This document shows positions 43,245-52,802 of a stretch of DNA of 64,000 nt, piece after piece. Numbering within the stretch: position 1 is the first letter of the stretch; every line of letters starts with the position of its first letter. The translations under genes and the position numbers were made by a program. This DNA comes from Lysinibacillus odysseyi (GTDB taxonomy: Bacteria > Bacillota > Bacilli > Bacillales_A > Planococcaceae): positions 91,419 to 155,418 of the forward strand of contig JABUKB010000005.1 in NCBI GenBank assembly GCA_014595895.1, given 5' to 3'. A model generated the notes under the pieces. The model saw only the letters and a list, made by a program, of their open reading frames with translations, was not told where the DNA came from and ran no database searches.

Positions 43245-43655
43245 CTAACGATCTGAATCCTTTTGTGATAAATCCGCCTCTTCAATTCGATTACCTTTGC
43301 TTACCTCTTCATCGGTTTCTTCACCAAACAATACGGGCTTTAGTTCATCTTTTCCCGAACCTTCAGCTAACGGCACCCGTGATCTGTATGCCGCACGAGT
43401 CACTAAATGCCCCGAAACCGGCGCTGTGATAAATACAAAGACAATTCCTAAAATAAGACGAATACTTACATACCCATCATGACTCCAAAAGTAAATAAAA
43501 GCCCCCATTAAACAACATAATACTGACAATGTCGCACTTTTGGTAGCGGCGTGTGATCGTGTATACACATCTGGCAATCGCAACATGCCGATGGCGCTAA
43601 TGACACTTACCACTGCGCCAAATAACATCAATAACGCCGCAGCCCATTCAATCAT
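43245..43655 (-). CDS. mrpG: Mrp Na+/H+ antiporter subunit G
   Basis: A 136-residue subunit with three membrane helices (about 3-24, 35-57, 67-87), containing GMLRLPDVYTRSHAATKSAT (family hallmark) and a hydrophilic acidic tail of about 45 residues. The ATG at 43655 overlaps the mrpF stop by eight bases. It is the last gene of the seven-gene antiporter. Confidence 0.93.
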   Translation of the reverse strand: MIEWAAALLMLFGAVVSVISAIGMLRLPDVYTRSHAATKSATLSVLCCLMGAFIYFWSHDGYVSIRLILGIVFVFITAPVSGHLVTRAAYRSRVPLAEGSGKDELKPVLFGEETDEEVSKGNRIEEADLSQKDSDR

Positions 43656-43932
43656 TTGATTTCCGCTCAACGATAACGCCCCTTTCGATAAATTTCGAGA
43701 AGGCAATCGTTCCAATAAAAGCTAAAATTCCTAAAATTAAAATGGCTTCTAAAAATGCCTTTGTTGTCAGGACAATCGATATGATGGCAATGGTCGAAAT
43801 TAAATTCACACCGATTGTATCGAGTGCAATGGCTCGATCGGGTAACGTAGGACCGACAATTACTCTAAATAATAGCAACGCAATCGCCAGCATAAACAGA
43901 GCTAATGATACTATCATTATATTTTCAATCAT
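43648..43932 (-). CDS. mrpF: Mrp Na+/H+ antiporter subunit F
   Basis: 94 residues, three helices. GPTLPDRAIALDTIGVNLI (28-46) is the signature with the conserved Asp. In B. subtilis MrpF also affects cholate efflux. It overlaps mrpE by 8 bases. Confidence 0.95.
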   Translation of the reverse strand: MIENIMIVSLALFMLAIALLLFRVIVGPTLPDRAIALDTIGVNLISTIAIISIVLTTKAFLEAILILGILAFIGTIAFSKFIERGVIVERKSND

Positions 43933-44413
43933 TGCGCGTCACCTCCAAAATAGCCTGCTCAAACTTTCCAATAGAGCGCAGCAGAGATTCCTTTGCCTCT
44001 TCTAGATCCATTGCATGAATATAAAAGACATCGCCCTCTTCGGACACTTCCATCACGACAGAGCCCGGTGTCAATGTTAAAAGCAAGGCTAGTGCCGTCA
44101 CTTGATAATCGCCTTCCAGCTCCGTTTTATAAATAAAAATACCCGGTGTAATATTTATTTTAGGCTGAATCACCGTTTGAATAACCGACACACTGGACAG
44201 AAGCAGCTCCTGGATAAAGATACGGATGAGCCTAATAATTTTCAGTACGCGATCTAAGTAAAAGCGCGTGCCGAAAAAGCGATGCATCGCATATAAAATG
44301 AAAATACCGACTAAAAAGCCTGCCATGAAAGTAGAAAAGCCTGCTTCTGGATCGTCTTTTAATAAAAACCATAGCGCTGCGATACATAAATTCAAAACAA
44401 ATTGCGTTAACAT
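43925..44413 (-). CDS. mrpE: Mrp Na+/H+ antiporter subunit E
   Basis: 162 residues. Membrane helices span the first third, then a cytoplasmic domain follows with TLTPGSVVMEVSEEGDVFYIHAMD, the MrpE/PhaE hallmark. It is 13 bases after mrpD. Confidence 0.95.
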   Translation of the reverse strand: MLTQFVLNLCIAALWFLLKDDPEAGFSTFMAGFLVGIFILYAMHRFFGTRFYLDRVLKIIRLIRIFIQELLLSSVSVIQTVIQPKINITPGIFIYKTELEGDYQVTALALLLTLTPGSVVMEVSEEGDVFYIHAMDLEEAKESLLRSIGKFEQAILEVTRND

Positions 44414-44426
44414 GTACTCACCCTCC

Positions 44427-45911
44427 TTATTCCATATTTGCTAGAACAGCATCAATATAAATTGCTGGATTTGCCAATGTTTCAGCAGCATCTTCTACAA
44501 ATGGAGACAAGGCTTCTGCTCCTACACCTATTCCGACAATCAAAACCCCTAACATCACAAATGATGTCATCGCTAATTTAGGAATCGGTATACGATCTTC
44601 TTCACTGATTGTTGTTTCGCCGAAGAAGGATGCTAGGAATATACGTAATAAGGAATAGAGCACAATGATACTAGATGCAAACCCAAGCGCTAATAACACA
44701 TAGTTTTGACCTTCTACCGCACCTTGTCCAATGAGTACCTTTCCTAAAAATCCACTTAGCGGTGGGAATCCGGCAATGGAGCACATCGTAATAAAATAAA
44801 GCCAGCCAAACAATGGATAGTTACGAATTAAGCCGCTCATATTTTTGACGACAATTTCCCCTGTCAAATAAACAACGGTTCCTAAAATTAAAAATAGCAG
44901 TGCCTTTGCCAATATATCATGTATTAAGTAATAAACAGCACCTGCATAGCCGGCTTCTGTACCAGAGGCTAAGCCGATTAATATAAACCCGACACTGATC
45001 ACCACATTATAGGTCGCAATCGTGCGCACATCCTTGCCAGCTAATGCACCCATACAGCCCAAGATAATCGTGAGCCCTGCCAGCGTGCCGATTAGCCAAT
45101 GCGTGACTCCTTGATCGAGCGGGAACATTAAAGTGAAGGTACGGATCAATGCATAGATCCCTACTTTTGTTAATAATGCTGCAAATAAAGCTTGGACAGC
45201 TGTTGGCGGGACACTATAGGAGCCTGGCAGCCAGAAGAAAAAGAATAAACCAGCTTTCACCGCAAATACAATTAAGAAGAATATCGAAACGGTCGTTAAC
45301 ATCGGATCCTGACCTACCTCAGCTACACGCTGTGCAATATGAGCCATATTCAATGTTTTTACCGCACCATACAAAAATGCTAACGCTACGAGGAACATCC
45401 AAGAGGCTACTACATTGATTAACACATATTTCAAAGATTCTCGTAATTGTATTTTTTCACCGCCCAGTGCAATCAGCACATAGGAAGCAAGTAACATTAC
45501 CTCAAAACAAACAAACAAGTTAAAAATATCTCCTGTTAAAAACGAGCCATTTATTCCAGCTATTAAAAACAGGACGAATGGATAAAAATACATTTTTTCA
45601 TGACGTTCGCCTATTGTCGCAAACGCGTATACTAAACATAGAATGGTTACGATACTAGCTGTCAGCACTAATATAAGAGCAAAGGTATCTCCGACAAATA
45701 AAATCCCAAACGGCGGCAGCCAACCACTAAAGTCAACCTTAACAATTCCCTGATGCTGTACGACGTATAATAAAGTCCCCGACACTCCCATGACAAATAG
45801 CATCGTTAGCAGACTCACTATCCGCTGCAATTTAATATAATCTCTCAAAAATACAAGCAGTACCCCTGTAATAATGGGCACAATCATTGGTAAAACAACC
45901 ATATTACTCAT
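44427..45911 (-). CDS. mrpD: Mrp Na+/H+ antiporter subunit D (NuoN/ND2-like)
   Basis: 494 residues, about 14 helices, homologous to the proton-pumping subunits of complex I. The essential Glu lies in FVCFEVMLLASYVLIALGG (about 128-146), and the Lys-containing helices KAGLFFFFWLPGSYSVPPTAVQALFAALLTKVGIYAL are intact. AGGAGG precedes the ATG, which overlaps the mrpC stop. Confidence 0.96.
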   Translation of the reverse strand: MSNMVVLPMIVPIITGVLLVFLRDYIKLQRIVSLLTMLFVMGVSGTLLYVVQHQGIVKVDFSGWLPPFGILFVGDTFALILVLTASIVTILCLVYAFATIGERHEKMYFYPFVLFLIAGINGSFLTGDIFNLFVCFEVMLLASYVLIALGGEKIQLRESLKYVLINVVASWMFLVALAFLYGAVKTLNMAHIAQRVAEVGQDPMLTTVSIFFLIVFAVKAGLFFFFWLPGSYSVPPTAVQALFAALLTKVGIYALIRTFTLMFPLDQGVTHWLIGTLAGLTIILGCMGALAGKDVRTIATYNVVISVGFILIGLASGTEAGYAGAVYYLIHDILAKALLFLILGTVVYLTGEIVVKNMSGLIRNYPLFGWLYFITMCSIAGFPPLSGFLGKVLIGQGAVEGQNYVLLALGFASSIIVLYSLLRIFLASFFGETTISEEDRIPIPKLAMTSFVMLGVLIVGIGVGAEALSPFVEDAAETLANPAIYIDAVLANME

Positions 45912-46242
45912 CAGATGATCCTCCTAACTTATCAAAATCATCTGTTCCATTGGTTTTATAAACCCGGTAAGCTAGTACCAAAACAAAAGCAGTCACCGCA
46001 AAACTAATGACAATCGCCGTCAAAATTAGCGCTTGCGGCAATGCATCGGTATAAGGACCATTTGATTGATTTAATAATGGCACATCCCCTTTTTTCAAGC
46101 CGCCCATCGTTAAGATTAATAAATGAACCGCATGCGATAAAATAGCTGTTCCTAAAATCACCCGAATAAAAGTACGAGAAAGGACTAAATAGGTCGCTAC
46201 AGCAACTAGGACACCGATTAATAACATCATTAAAGATTCCAT
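45904..46242 (-). CDS. mrpC: Mrp Na+/H+ antiporter subunit C (NuoK-like)
   Basis: 112 residues, three helices, with LPQALILTAIVISFAVTAFVL characteristic of NuoK/MrpC. The start ATG 46242 has AGGATG upstream and gives the usual length; the longer frame overlaps mrpB further without support. Confidence 0.94.
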   Translation of the reverse strand: MESLMMLLIGVLVAVATYLVLSRTFIRVILGTAILSHAVHLLILTMGGLKKGDVPLLNQSNGPYTDALPQALILTAIVISFAVTAFVLVLAYRVYKTNGTDDFDKLGGSSDE

Positions 46243-46243
46243 A

Positions 46244-46666
46244 CTATTCATCCTCACTTATACTTAGAATAATTGTCACCAAAGTACCGACGACTGTTAA
46301 AGCTACCCCTGCTTCAAAGATCGTCACTGTTGTTAAATGTGTCTCGCCAAGCAGTGGCAAATGAAAATAATTATCCGCTTGTGTTAAAAAAGGGACATTA
46401 AATACAATCGAGCCAATCGCAGTACCTGTCGCTAGCAGCACACCAAGGGCTGCCACTAGTTTAAAATCAAAAGGCATGCCTCGGTGGACAGTCTCAATAT
46501 CAAACGTGATATAAAGCAAGATAACGCCTGAACCAAGGACAAGCCCCCCAATAAATCCGCCACCTGGCGCATTATGACCGGCAAAGAACAAGTAGATGCC
46601 GAGTGTGAAAACGATAAATACAATGCCCTTTACAACCGTGCGCAAAATTACATCATTAATTTTCAA
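46244..46666 (-). CDS. mrpB: Mrp Na+/H+ antiporter subunit B
   Basis: 140 residues, four helices, with GHNAPGGGFIGGLVLGSGVILLYI the MrpB hallmark. The TTG at 46666 is 9 bases after AAAGGAG. An ATG three codons earlier abuts the site and is less likely. It overlaps the mrpA end. Confidence 0.94.
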   Translation of the reverse strand: MKINDVILRTVVKGIVFIVFTLGIYLFFAGHNAPGGGFIGGLVLGSGVILLYITFDIETVHRGMPFDFKLVAALGVLLATGTAIGSIVFNVPFLTQADNYFHLPLLGETHLTTVTIFEAGVALTVVGTLVTIILSISEDE

Positions 46667-49064
46667 CGTCTGCATCTCCTTTCTTTGCCTTTAATTTAAT
46701 CAAGCTATAAACACCTAATCCGGCGATAAATAACACTACTACCTCTAGCATTGTATCGAAAGCACGGAAGTCACCTAAGATGGTATTTACAATATTTTGA
46801 CCGCCTGCTAATTCATAAGCATCTTCGAAATACCTTGAAATAGCGAGGAACTTATCATAATTGATGGCCGTTAGTCCTATGAATGTGATTGTTGCACCGA
46901 CCGCAATCGATACAAGTGCCTTACTAAACTTCGCGGCTCCGGAAGTACGCTCTGGTTTTAACTCCGGCAAAAACTTAAATGTAATTAAAAACAGAGCTGT
47001 TGTTACCGATTCTACGACCAGCTGTGTTAAGGCTAAATCTGGTGCACGGAAAATAACAAAGGATAGAGCTACACCATAACCCAGTACGCCATTCAGTAAT
47101 ACCGATGTAATACGACCTTTTGTAAATAGAATAGAAACAGCCGTAAAAATCATCACAATCACTAAAATAAGCTCGTAGTACTCAATCGGTGAATCTGTTG
47201 TCGGAGTCCAGCTAAATGTCCCAGACCATATAAAGTAGCCTGCTGCCAGAGTGACAAATCCTATATAAATATAAAAGAAGTAGTAAGATAATTTGCCGTT
47301 CATATACGTATTCGTTATACGACCTGAATAAGACTCACTCATACCTATGAAACGTTCATATAGCGCATTTAACGTGTAATTTTCCGGAATGATACGATAA
47401 ATAGGACGCCATTTTGGCAATGTTTTATATAACGCCAGACCCACGATGATAATGGCAATCGTCATCCAAAGCTCCGGCGCCAATATACCGTGCCATGCCG
47501 AAATCTTTGGTGTCAATTCAGCAGCCGATGGAAATGCAGGATAAACGCTCGCCATTGCCGGCTGTAAAATATTCTTCGCCAATACATTGGGGAAAAAGAA
47601 AATCCCGATGACAAATCCAACTAAAATAAACGGGGAGATTAACATGCCAATCGGCGCTTCATGCGGTGGTTTTTCTAAACGCTCCGGCTTCACTTTTCCT
47701 AGGAATGTACGCACGACTAATATTGTCGAGTAAATAAATGTAAAGACGCTTGCAACCCACGCCACAATTGGGAATAATAGACCAAATGTTTCTAACGAGA
47801 AAATGTCAAGTTCCATAATGCGCAGTGTCGCTGTAAAGAACATTTCCTTACTTAAAAATCCGTTAAATGGTGGCAGTCCTGCCATAGACGCACTTCCGAT
47901 CACGGCAATCGTAAATGTAAACGGCATCATTGCCATCAAACCGCCTAAACGACGAATATCCCGCGTCCCTACTTCGTGGTCGACAATACCTACCATCATA
48001 AAGAGGGCTCCTTTAAATGTGGAGTGATTGATTAAATGGAACAGCGCTGCAAACGTAGCTTGGGTATAAATAACAGATTCTTTGGAATAGCCTAGATGTA
48101 ATGCGGCCGCCCCTAAGCCCATTAAACACATAATCAAGCCAAGTTGGCTGACAGTCGAATACGCGAGCAAACCTTTTAAATCATACTGTTTGACGGCATT
48201 AAATGAACCCCAGAATAGCGTGATAAGCCCTGCTAAGCTAACCGCCCAGAACCAAACTTCATGGCCGCCAAATACAGGTGTCATACGCGCAACTAAATAA
48301 ATACCTGCCTTAACCATCGTAGCAGAGTGCAAATAAGCGGAAACTGGTGTAGGAGCTTCCATCGCATCCGGCAACCAGATATGGAATGGGAACTGCGCCG
48401 ATTTTGTAAATGCCCCTAATAACACAAGACACATAGCTGGTACAAATAACGCGTGGTCTTGTAATCCGCCCAGACTATCTAAAATCTCGCGAACACTAAA
48501 CGTACCCGTCATTGCATATAACATTAAAAATCCTGCTAACATCGCTATACCACCTGTTACGGTGATAGTCATAGATTTCCGTGCCCCCGCACGTGATGCT
48601 TTACGATGATGCCAGAAAGCAATTAATAAAAAGGAAGATACACTTGTTAGTTCCCAAAATGCATAGAGAACCATTAAGTTATCGGATAGGACAACCCCTA
48701 GCATAGCCCCCATAAAGAGCAATAAATAACAATAAAAATGCTGGAGTGACTCTTTTTTTGATAAATAGAAAATTGAATATAAGATGACTAAACTTCCGAC
48801 ACCTGTAATGAGCAGCGCAAAAATCATGCTCAATCCATCTAAATACGTCGTAAAGTTAATGTTAAATGTGGGGATCCACTCCACTGTGTGCTGAAAGGTT
48901 TGACCCTTTGCAATCTGAGGGATATAGGTAGTCAAAAAGATAAATAACGTAACTGGTACCGCTAGCACGAACCAGCCTAAGTGCAACTTTGTAAAACTCC
49001 TATATATAAAGGGAATACATGCTGCGATTAAAAATGGAAAAAGTATAGCTAAAACAATGATCAC
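46656..49064 (-). CDS. mrpA: Mrp Na+/H+ antiporter subunit A (NuoL/ND5-like)
   Basis: 802 residues, about 20 helices. The N-terminal two thirds match NuoL, with YAFWELTSVSSFLLIAFWHHR carrying the essential Glu near 140 and the LPDAMEAPTPVSAYLHSATMVKAG block near 230. The C-terminal part holds the MrpA-specific domain (RAPDLALTQLVVESVTTALFLI). GTG start 9 bases after AGGAGG. It heads the operon mrpABCDEFG, whose complex exchanges Na+ for H+ and supports pH and sodium homeostasis. Confidence 0.96.
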   Translation of the reverse strand: MIIVLAILFPFLIAACIPFIYRSFTKLHLGWFVLAVPVTLFIFLTTYIPQIAKGQTFQHTVEWIPTFNINFTTYLDGLSMIFALLITGVGSLVILYSIFYLSKKESLQHFYCYLLLFMGAMLGVVLSDNLMVLYAFWELTSVSSFLLIAFWHHRKASRAGARKSMTITVTGGIAMLAGFLMLYAMTGTFSVREILDSLGGLQDHALFVPAMCLVLLGAFTKSAQFPFHIWLPDAMEAPTPVSAYLHSATMVKAGIYLVARMTPVFGGHEVWFWAVSLAGLITLFWGSFNAVKQYDLKGLLAYSTVSQLGLIMCLMGLGAAALHLGYSKESVIYTQATFAALFHLINHSTFKGALFMMVGIVDHEVGTRDIRRLGGLMAMMPFTFTIAVIGSASMAGLPPFNGFLSKEMFFTATLRIMELDIFSLETFGLLFPIVAWVASVFTFIYSTILVVRTFLGKVKPERLEKPPHEAPIGMLISPFILVGFVIGIFFFPNVLAKNILQPAMASVYPAFPSAAELTPKISAWHGILAPELWMTIAIIIVGLALYKTLPKWRPIYRIIPENYTLNALYERFIGMSESYSGRITNTYMNGKLSYYFFYIYIGFVTLAAGYFIWSGTFSWTPTTDSPIEYYELILVIVMIFTAVSILFTKGRITSVLLNGVLGYGVALSFVIFRAPDLALTQLVVESVTTALFLITFKFLPELKPERTSGAAKFSKALVSIAVGATITFIGLTAINYDKFLAISRYFEDAYELAGGQNIVNTILGDFRAFDTMLEVVVLFIAGLGVYSLIKLKAKKGDADVEN

Positions 49065-49342
49065 ACGTTCTTACCTCCTAATCATCTCCAGTAATATTTC
49101 ATTTCGTGTCAACACTCTTGACGAACGATAACTAGAACCTCATAATAGTGATTCATATAGGTTAAAAAACGTCTATAAGAAATACTGCAAACTTTTCATT
49201 TCCTTAATACTTTCACACAAAAATAAGTATACAATAGAAATGTGCTCGTTGCACTTTGATAGACCCTATTTTAGACGGAAATTTGCTATTTTCTTTATTT
49301 TTACTCGCATATTATTATTTTTTTATAAAGGAGCAAGCTAAA

Positions 49343-50047
49343 ATGAGATATTTAAAAAGCCGCTTAGATGAGAGTATTTTAGTTTGTGTATACTACGGAC
49401 TAAATGGTGAACGTCTCATTCGCAGGGGACATAAATTGGCTACATTGCTAGACTGCCCATTATACGTCATGACAGTAGATGCACAACCATTAGATGCCTT
49501 TGATGCTGAGAAATCCGGCTATATCGAACAATGGCAGCAACTAGCGCAAGAGTTGGAAGTAGAAGAATTTATTATTAAAGATAATGAAAAGCGTCCTATA
49601 CAAAAAGTAATCAATGAAGTGGCACGCAACTACGATATTACACAGATTATCGTCGGCCAAAGTGCACAAAGCCGCTGGGAAGAGATTACAAAAGGTTCAT
49701 TTTTAAACGTCTTATTAAAAGAAGTGCCATTTGTCGATTTTCATATTGTCTCTGTCAAGCGTCCTACCGAAGATGATGCATTTGATGTGTACGAAAAAGG
49801 GATTCGCGCCTATTTAATTGAAGGAGAAGAAGAATTTAAAATTGCCTTTACTTGTCCTAAATTTGTAGCGATTGAGGGAATTTTCTTTAAAGAAATCGGC
49901 ACAGATTTTGATAATGGTATTTTCAAATTTACATTCGATCAAAAAATGCATGAGTTAACGATAACAGAAGGCATTGTTGTAAACCCTGAGAAAATCCCTG
50001 AAAATGCAAAGCCATCTATTCGGCCAAACCTATCAAAAAATCCGTAA
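49343..50047 (+). CDS. KdpD/Usp-like soluble protein divergent from mrp
   Basis: A 234-residue protein. Residues 1-135 resemble the universal-stress-type domain of KdpD sensor kinases (ESILVCVYYGLNGERLIRRGHKLATLLDCPLYVMTVD... and ITQIIVGQSAQSRWEEITKGSFLNVLLKEV). There is no histidine-kinase part and no membrane segment. The C-terminal 80 residues are unfamiliar. The ATG at 49343 has AAAGGAG 9 bases upstream; longer frames begin with an untranslated hydrophobic stretch. Its divergence from mrp suggests a role in cation homeostasis, by association only. Confidence 0.8.
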   Translation: MRYLKSRLDESILVCVYYGLNGERLIRRGHKLATLLDCPLYVMTVDAQPLDAFDAEKSGYIEQWQQLAQELEVEEFIIKDNEKRPIQKVINEVARNYDITQIIVGQSAQSRWEEITKGSFLNVLLKEVPFVDFHIVSVKRPTEDDAFDVYEKGIRAYLIEGEEEFKIAFTCPKFVAIEGIFFKEIGTDFDNGIFKFTFDQKMHELTITEGIVVNPEKIPENAKPSIRPNLSKNP

Positions 50048-50072
50048 GCAACTTATGCTTACGGATTTTTTA
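50039..50072. terminator. Terminator after the KdpD-like gene
   Basis: TCCGTAAGCA / TGCTTACGGA hairpin followed by TTTTTT. It starts at the stop codon. Confidence 0.85.
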
Positions 50073-50092
50073 TAATCTATTTTACCGGATGT

Positions 50093-50473
50093 CTATTTTT
50101 CCTGATCGAACCATAGCAATTCTTGATCTTCTTCGTCTCCATTATAGTTAATCAGGATTTCGTCTCCCGCTTTTATATCTGTATAGGCGAAAAAATCAAA
50201 TGTCTGGTTATCAAAATTAATTTCATACGTTGCGTTCGGCTGATAGGAATGGTTAAATAACATTCCATAACCTAGAAGAATAGCTGATTGACCGATGCCA
50301 TATTCGAAAGCATAATCGGCTAGCAATGTTTGCTCAATGTGCTCATGCTGCTCATTTGGATAAGCAATCACAGGTGCTTCATGCAACAGCATGCCCTTTT
50401 TAATATCACATGTGGCAAATACCCCTCTGTTAAATTCTCCATCACTGAGGGACGATGTTTTTATTTCAATCAT
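50093..50473 (-). CDS. SET-domain protein (putative protein-lysine methyltransferase)
   Basis: A 126-residue single-domain SET protein. It opens with the RGVFATCDIKKGMLLHEAPV strand pair (16-35), and the active-site knot is present: NHSYQPNA (74-81), then GDEILINYN (103-111), where Asn75-His and Tyr110 are the SAM-binding and catalytic positions. It is shorter than eukaryotic SET enzymes but matches small bacterial ones. Target unknown. AGGAGAATACT lies before the ATG. It is monocistronic. Confidence 0.85.
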   Translation of the reverse strand: MIEIKTSSLSDGEFNRGVFATCDIKKGMLLHEAPVIAYPNEQHEHIEQTLLADYAFEYGIGQSAILLGYGMLFNHSYQPNATYEINFDNQTFDFFAYTDIKAGDEILINYNGDEEDQELLWFDQEK

Positions 50474-50550
50474 AGTATTCTCCTAATCCTGTTTTTAAAG
50501 TTCACCATCTAACTGTAACACTAATTTGAGCAGAGAGCTTCTATTTTATG

Positions 50551-51750
50551 CTAGGCAGCCACTTTATCTTTAGGTAAAGCTAGAGCCACAAGCATCAGAA
50601 GCGGTAAAAAGGACACGATAATCATGGTATTTTTGATACCGATTTGGTCCATCAATGCACCGATCACCACTGCACCGATTGCCCCCATGCCGAAAGCCAG
50701 CCCTACCGTAAGCCCCGCCATTGTTCCTATTTTTGATGGAACAAGCTCTTGCGCATACACAACCGTGACAGAGAAACTAATCATAATCAAACCGCCAATG
50801 ATAATAAGCAGGATAATGACTGCCCATATTGGCATGTAAGGCAGAATCAAGCACAGCGGAATCGGTCCTACAACAGATAATAAAATCACATTTTTCCGTC
50901 CAATACGGTCTGATAGAGAACCGCCAAAAAATGTGCTGATTACCCCGATCCCCATAAACAGGAATATTAAGATTTGACCGCTTTTGGTAGCGAGCTGATA
51001 TTCCTCAATCAAATAGAAAATGTAAAAGTTCGTCATGTTCGTTACATAGAACGAACGCGCAAAAATGATAATCAACAATAAGCTAAGAGCAATACCCACT
51101 TGCTTTTTCGTCAATGGCGGCAAGGAAGAAACAAGTACCTTCTTCACTTTTGTAAGCTTTTCCTCTTCTAATTGCTCCCGGTACCATTTCGCAATACGTG
51201 TTAACAGGAAAATCCCTACTGCTGTAAATACAAGCACAACAGAAGCTCCGTTCATACCAAACGGCAAGATTAAATAAGCACTTAACAAAGGAGCTAAAGC
51301 TTGCCCTGAATTGCCTCCCACTTGGTAAATGGACTGTGCTAAGCCGCGTTTATTACCCGCAGACATAAAGGAAACGCGCGAAGCTTCGGGATGGAAAATA
51401 GCAGAGCCGATTCCTAAAAAAATAACTGATATTACAATCCACATATAACTTGGAGCTAAAATCAGCATTGCAATCCCTGTAAATGAACTGACCATCGCAA
51501 GCGGCAATACATAGGGCATTGGTTTGCGATCCGTCACGGCACCTACAACCGGCTGCAAAATACAAGCAAACATATTAAGGGCAAAGGAAATCATCCCTAG
51601 TTGTGTATAGTTTAATCCCATTTCCTTCTCTAATAAAGGAAAGGTCGCGGGAATCACCGATTGCATCGTATCGTTGATTAAATGACAAACACCAATCAAT
51701 ATCATCATGGAATAGACTGGCGTATTGTGTTTTATTGAAGTTGCAGTCAT
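50551..51750 (-). CDS. MFS efflux transporter, Fsr (fosmidomycin resistance) type
   Basis: 399 residues, 12 TM. VCHLINDTMQSVIPATFPLLEKEMGLNYTQLG (20-51) is the Fsr-family entry signature, and DRKPMPY in loop 2-3 and SDRIGRKNVI in loop 8-9 are MFS motif A forms. It probably exports small drugs by proton antiport (YfnC-like). The gene is solitary. Confidence 0.88.
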   Translation of the reverse strand: MTATSIKHNTPVYSMMILIGVCHLINDTMQSVIPATFPLLEKEMGLNYTQLGMISFALNMFACILQPVVGAVTDRKPMPYVLPLAMVSSFTGIAMLILAPSYMWIVISVIFLGIGSAIFHPEASRVSFMSAGNKRGLAQSIYQVGGNSGQALAPLLSAYLILPFGMNGASVVLVFTAVGIFLLTRIAKWYREQLEEEKLTKVKKVLVSSLPPLTKKQVGIALSLLLIIIFARSFYVTNMTNFYIFYLIEEYQLATKSGQILIFLFMGIGVISTFFGGSLSDRIGRKNVILLSVVGPIPLCLILPYMPIWAVIILLIIIGGLIMISFSVTVVYAQELVPSKIGTMAGLTVGLAFGMGAIGAVVIGALMDQIGIKNTMIIVSFLPLLMLVALALPKDKVAA

Positions 51751-51885
51751 TCATTTCACACTTTCTATTTAGAATCTATCATTAATATTATTTTCCTATA
51801 TTGTACCTATCATTATATTCTTAATTGTCTAACTTTAACATAGTTAAGCTTATTCTGAGAAGAGTGGGCTTTGCCTTTTCTAAAA

Positions 51886-51925
51886 GCAGAAAAAGCCTCC
51901 CAAAAGGAGAGGCTTTTTCCTGCGT
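51886..51925 (-). terminator. Terminator of the yxlEFG-type operon
   Basis: AAAAAGCCTC-CCAAAAGGA-GAGGCTTTTT, symmetric, about 100 bases after the ABC membrane gene. An earlier hairpin is not evident. Confidence 0.75.
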
Positions 51926-52025
51926 GTTCGAGTATTTTACTTACTATCTGGTAACTACGTCCGTAAAATAGCAGCAAATTATTTCTCACAGACTATTATA
52001 TCATTCTATTCGGAACATTACAAAA

Positions 52026-52802
52026 CTAGATAGCTGTTGTTATGGACTTACGCTTGGCAAATACAATCCCTATGATAATAGCAATTAATGCGAGTAAACA
52101 TGTTAAAGCCAATGTTTTCCCGTAATATGGAGAAGCTTCTGTTAATAACATCACACCATAGTTCCCAAGCTTATGCGGTGATACATGCCAAAATTGGCCA
52201 ATCATCGTATCCAATAGCAAGCCTACCGGGAAAAGGATTACACTAATGGCAATAGCCGCACCTGTTTTTAACATAGCACTGAACATTAAACAAACCGCTG
52301 TCACAAAAAGTAGCCACAAACAATACGTGCCGAGCATTTTCATAAAATCTATGGCATTGACTGAACCATATAACAGAGCAGTATAATACATGCTTGCTCC
52401 ATAGCCAGCGACCGCGCTCAGGCAGCCTAAGAACAACGCCATAATAAATTTACTCAGAAAAAGAGCCGTATAAGAAAGCGGCCGCACATAGAGCAAAGTC
52501 ACCGTGCCGTTTTGGCGTTCCCTGCTCATCATCCCTGCTACCGATACTGCAAAAACAGCTAAGCCAATCAGTTGAAACTGTCCTGTTGAAGCCATCAAAA
52601 TATCCGCTGGCTGCAAATCAGGCAGTTGAATGACCGTTCCCTCTGGCATATTCCCGACAGACGATAAAATATCGTTCAGATAATAATTCATAAGCGGGTC
52701 AGTGATACCTAATATGATAAAAAGCAGCGGCATCCATAAAAATTTAAAACTGCGCCAAGCTTCAAGAAATTCTTTGCGCAATAAAATGGTAAATTGATTC
52801 AT
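52026..52802 (-). CDS. yxlG: ABC-2 type membrane subunit (YxlG-like)
   Basis: A 258-residue, six-helix permease with the N-terminal FTILLRKEFLEAWRSFKFLWMPLLF pre-TM amphipathic helix, a large loop, and RERQNGTVTLLYVRPLSYTALFLSKF typical of ABC-2 exporters. The start overlaps the ATPase stop by four bases (ATGA). Confidence 0.86.
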   Translation of the reverse strand: MNQFTILLRKEFLEAWRSFKFLWMPLLFIILGITDPLMNYYLNDILSSVGNMPEGTVIQLPDLQPADILMASTGQFQLIGLAVFAVSVAGMMSRERQNGTVTLLYVRPLSYTALFLSKFIMALFLGCLSAVAGYGASMYYTALLYGSVNAIDFMKMLGTYCLWLLFVTAVCLMFSAMLKTGAAIAISVILFPVGLLLDTMIGQFWHVSPHKLGNYGVMLLTEASPYYGKTLALTCLLALIAIIIGIVFAKRKSITTAI

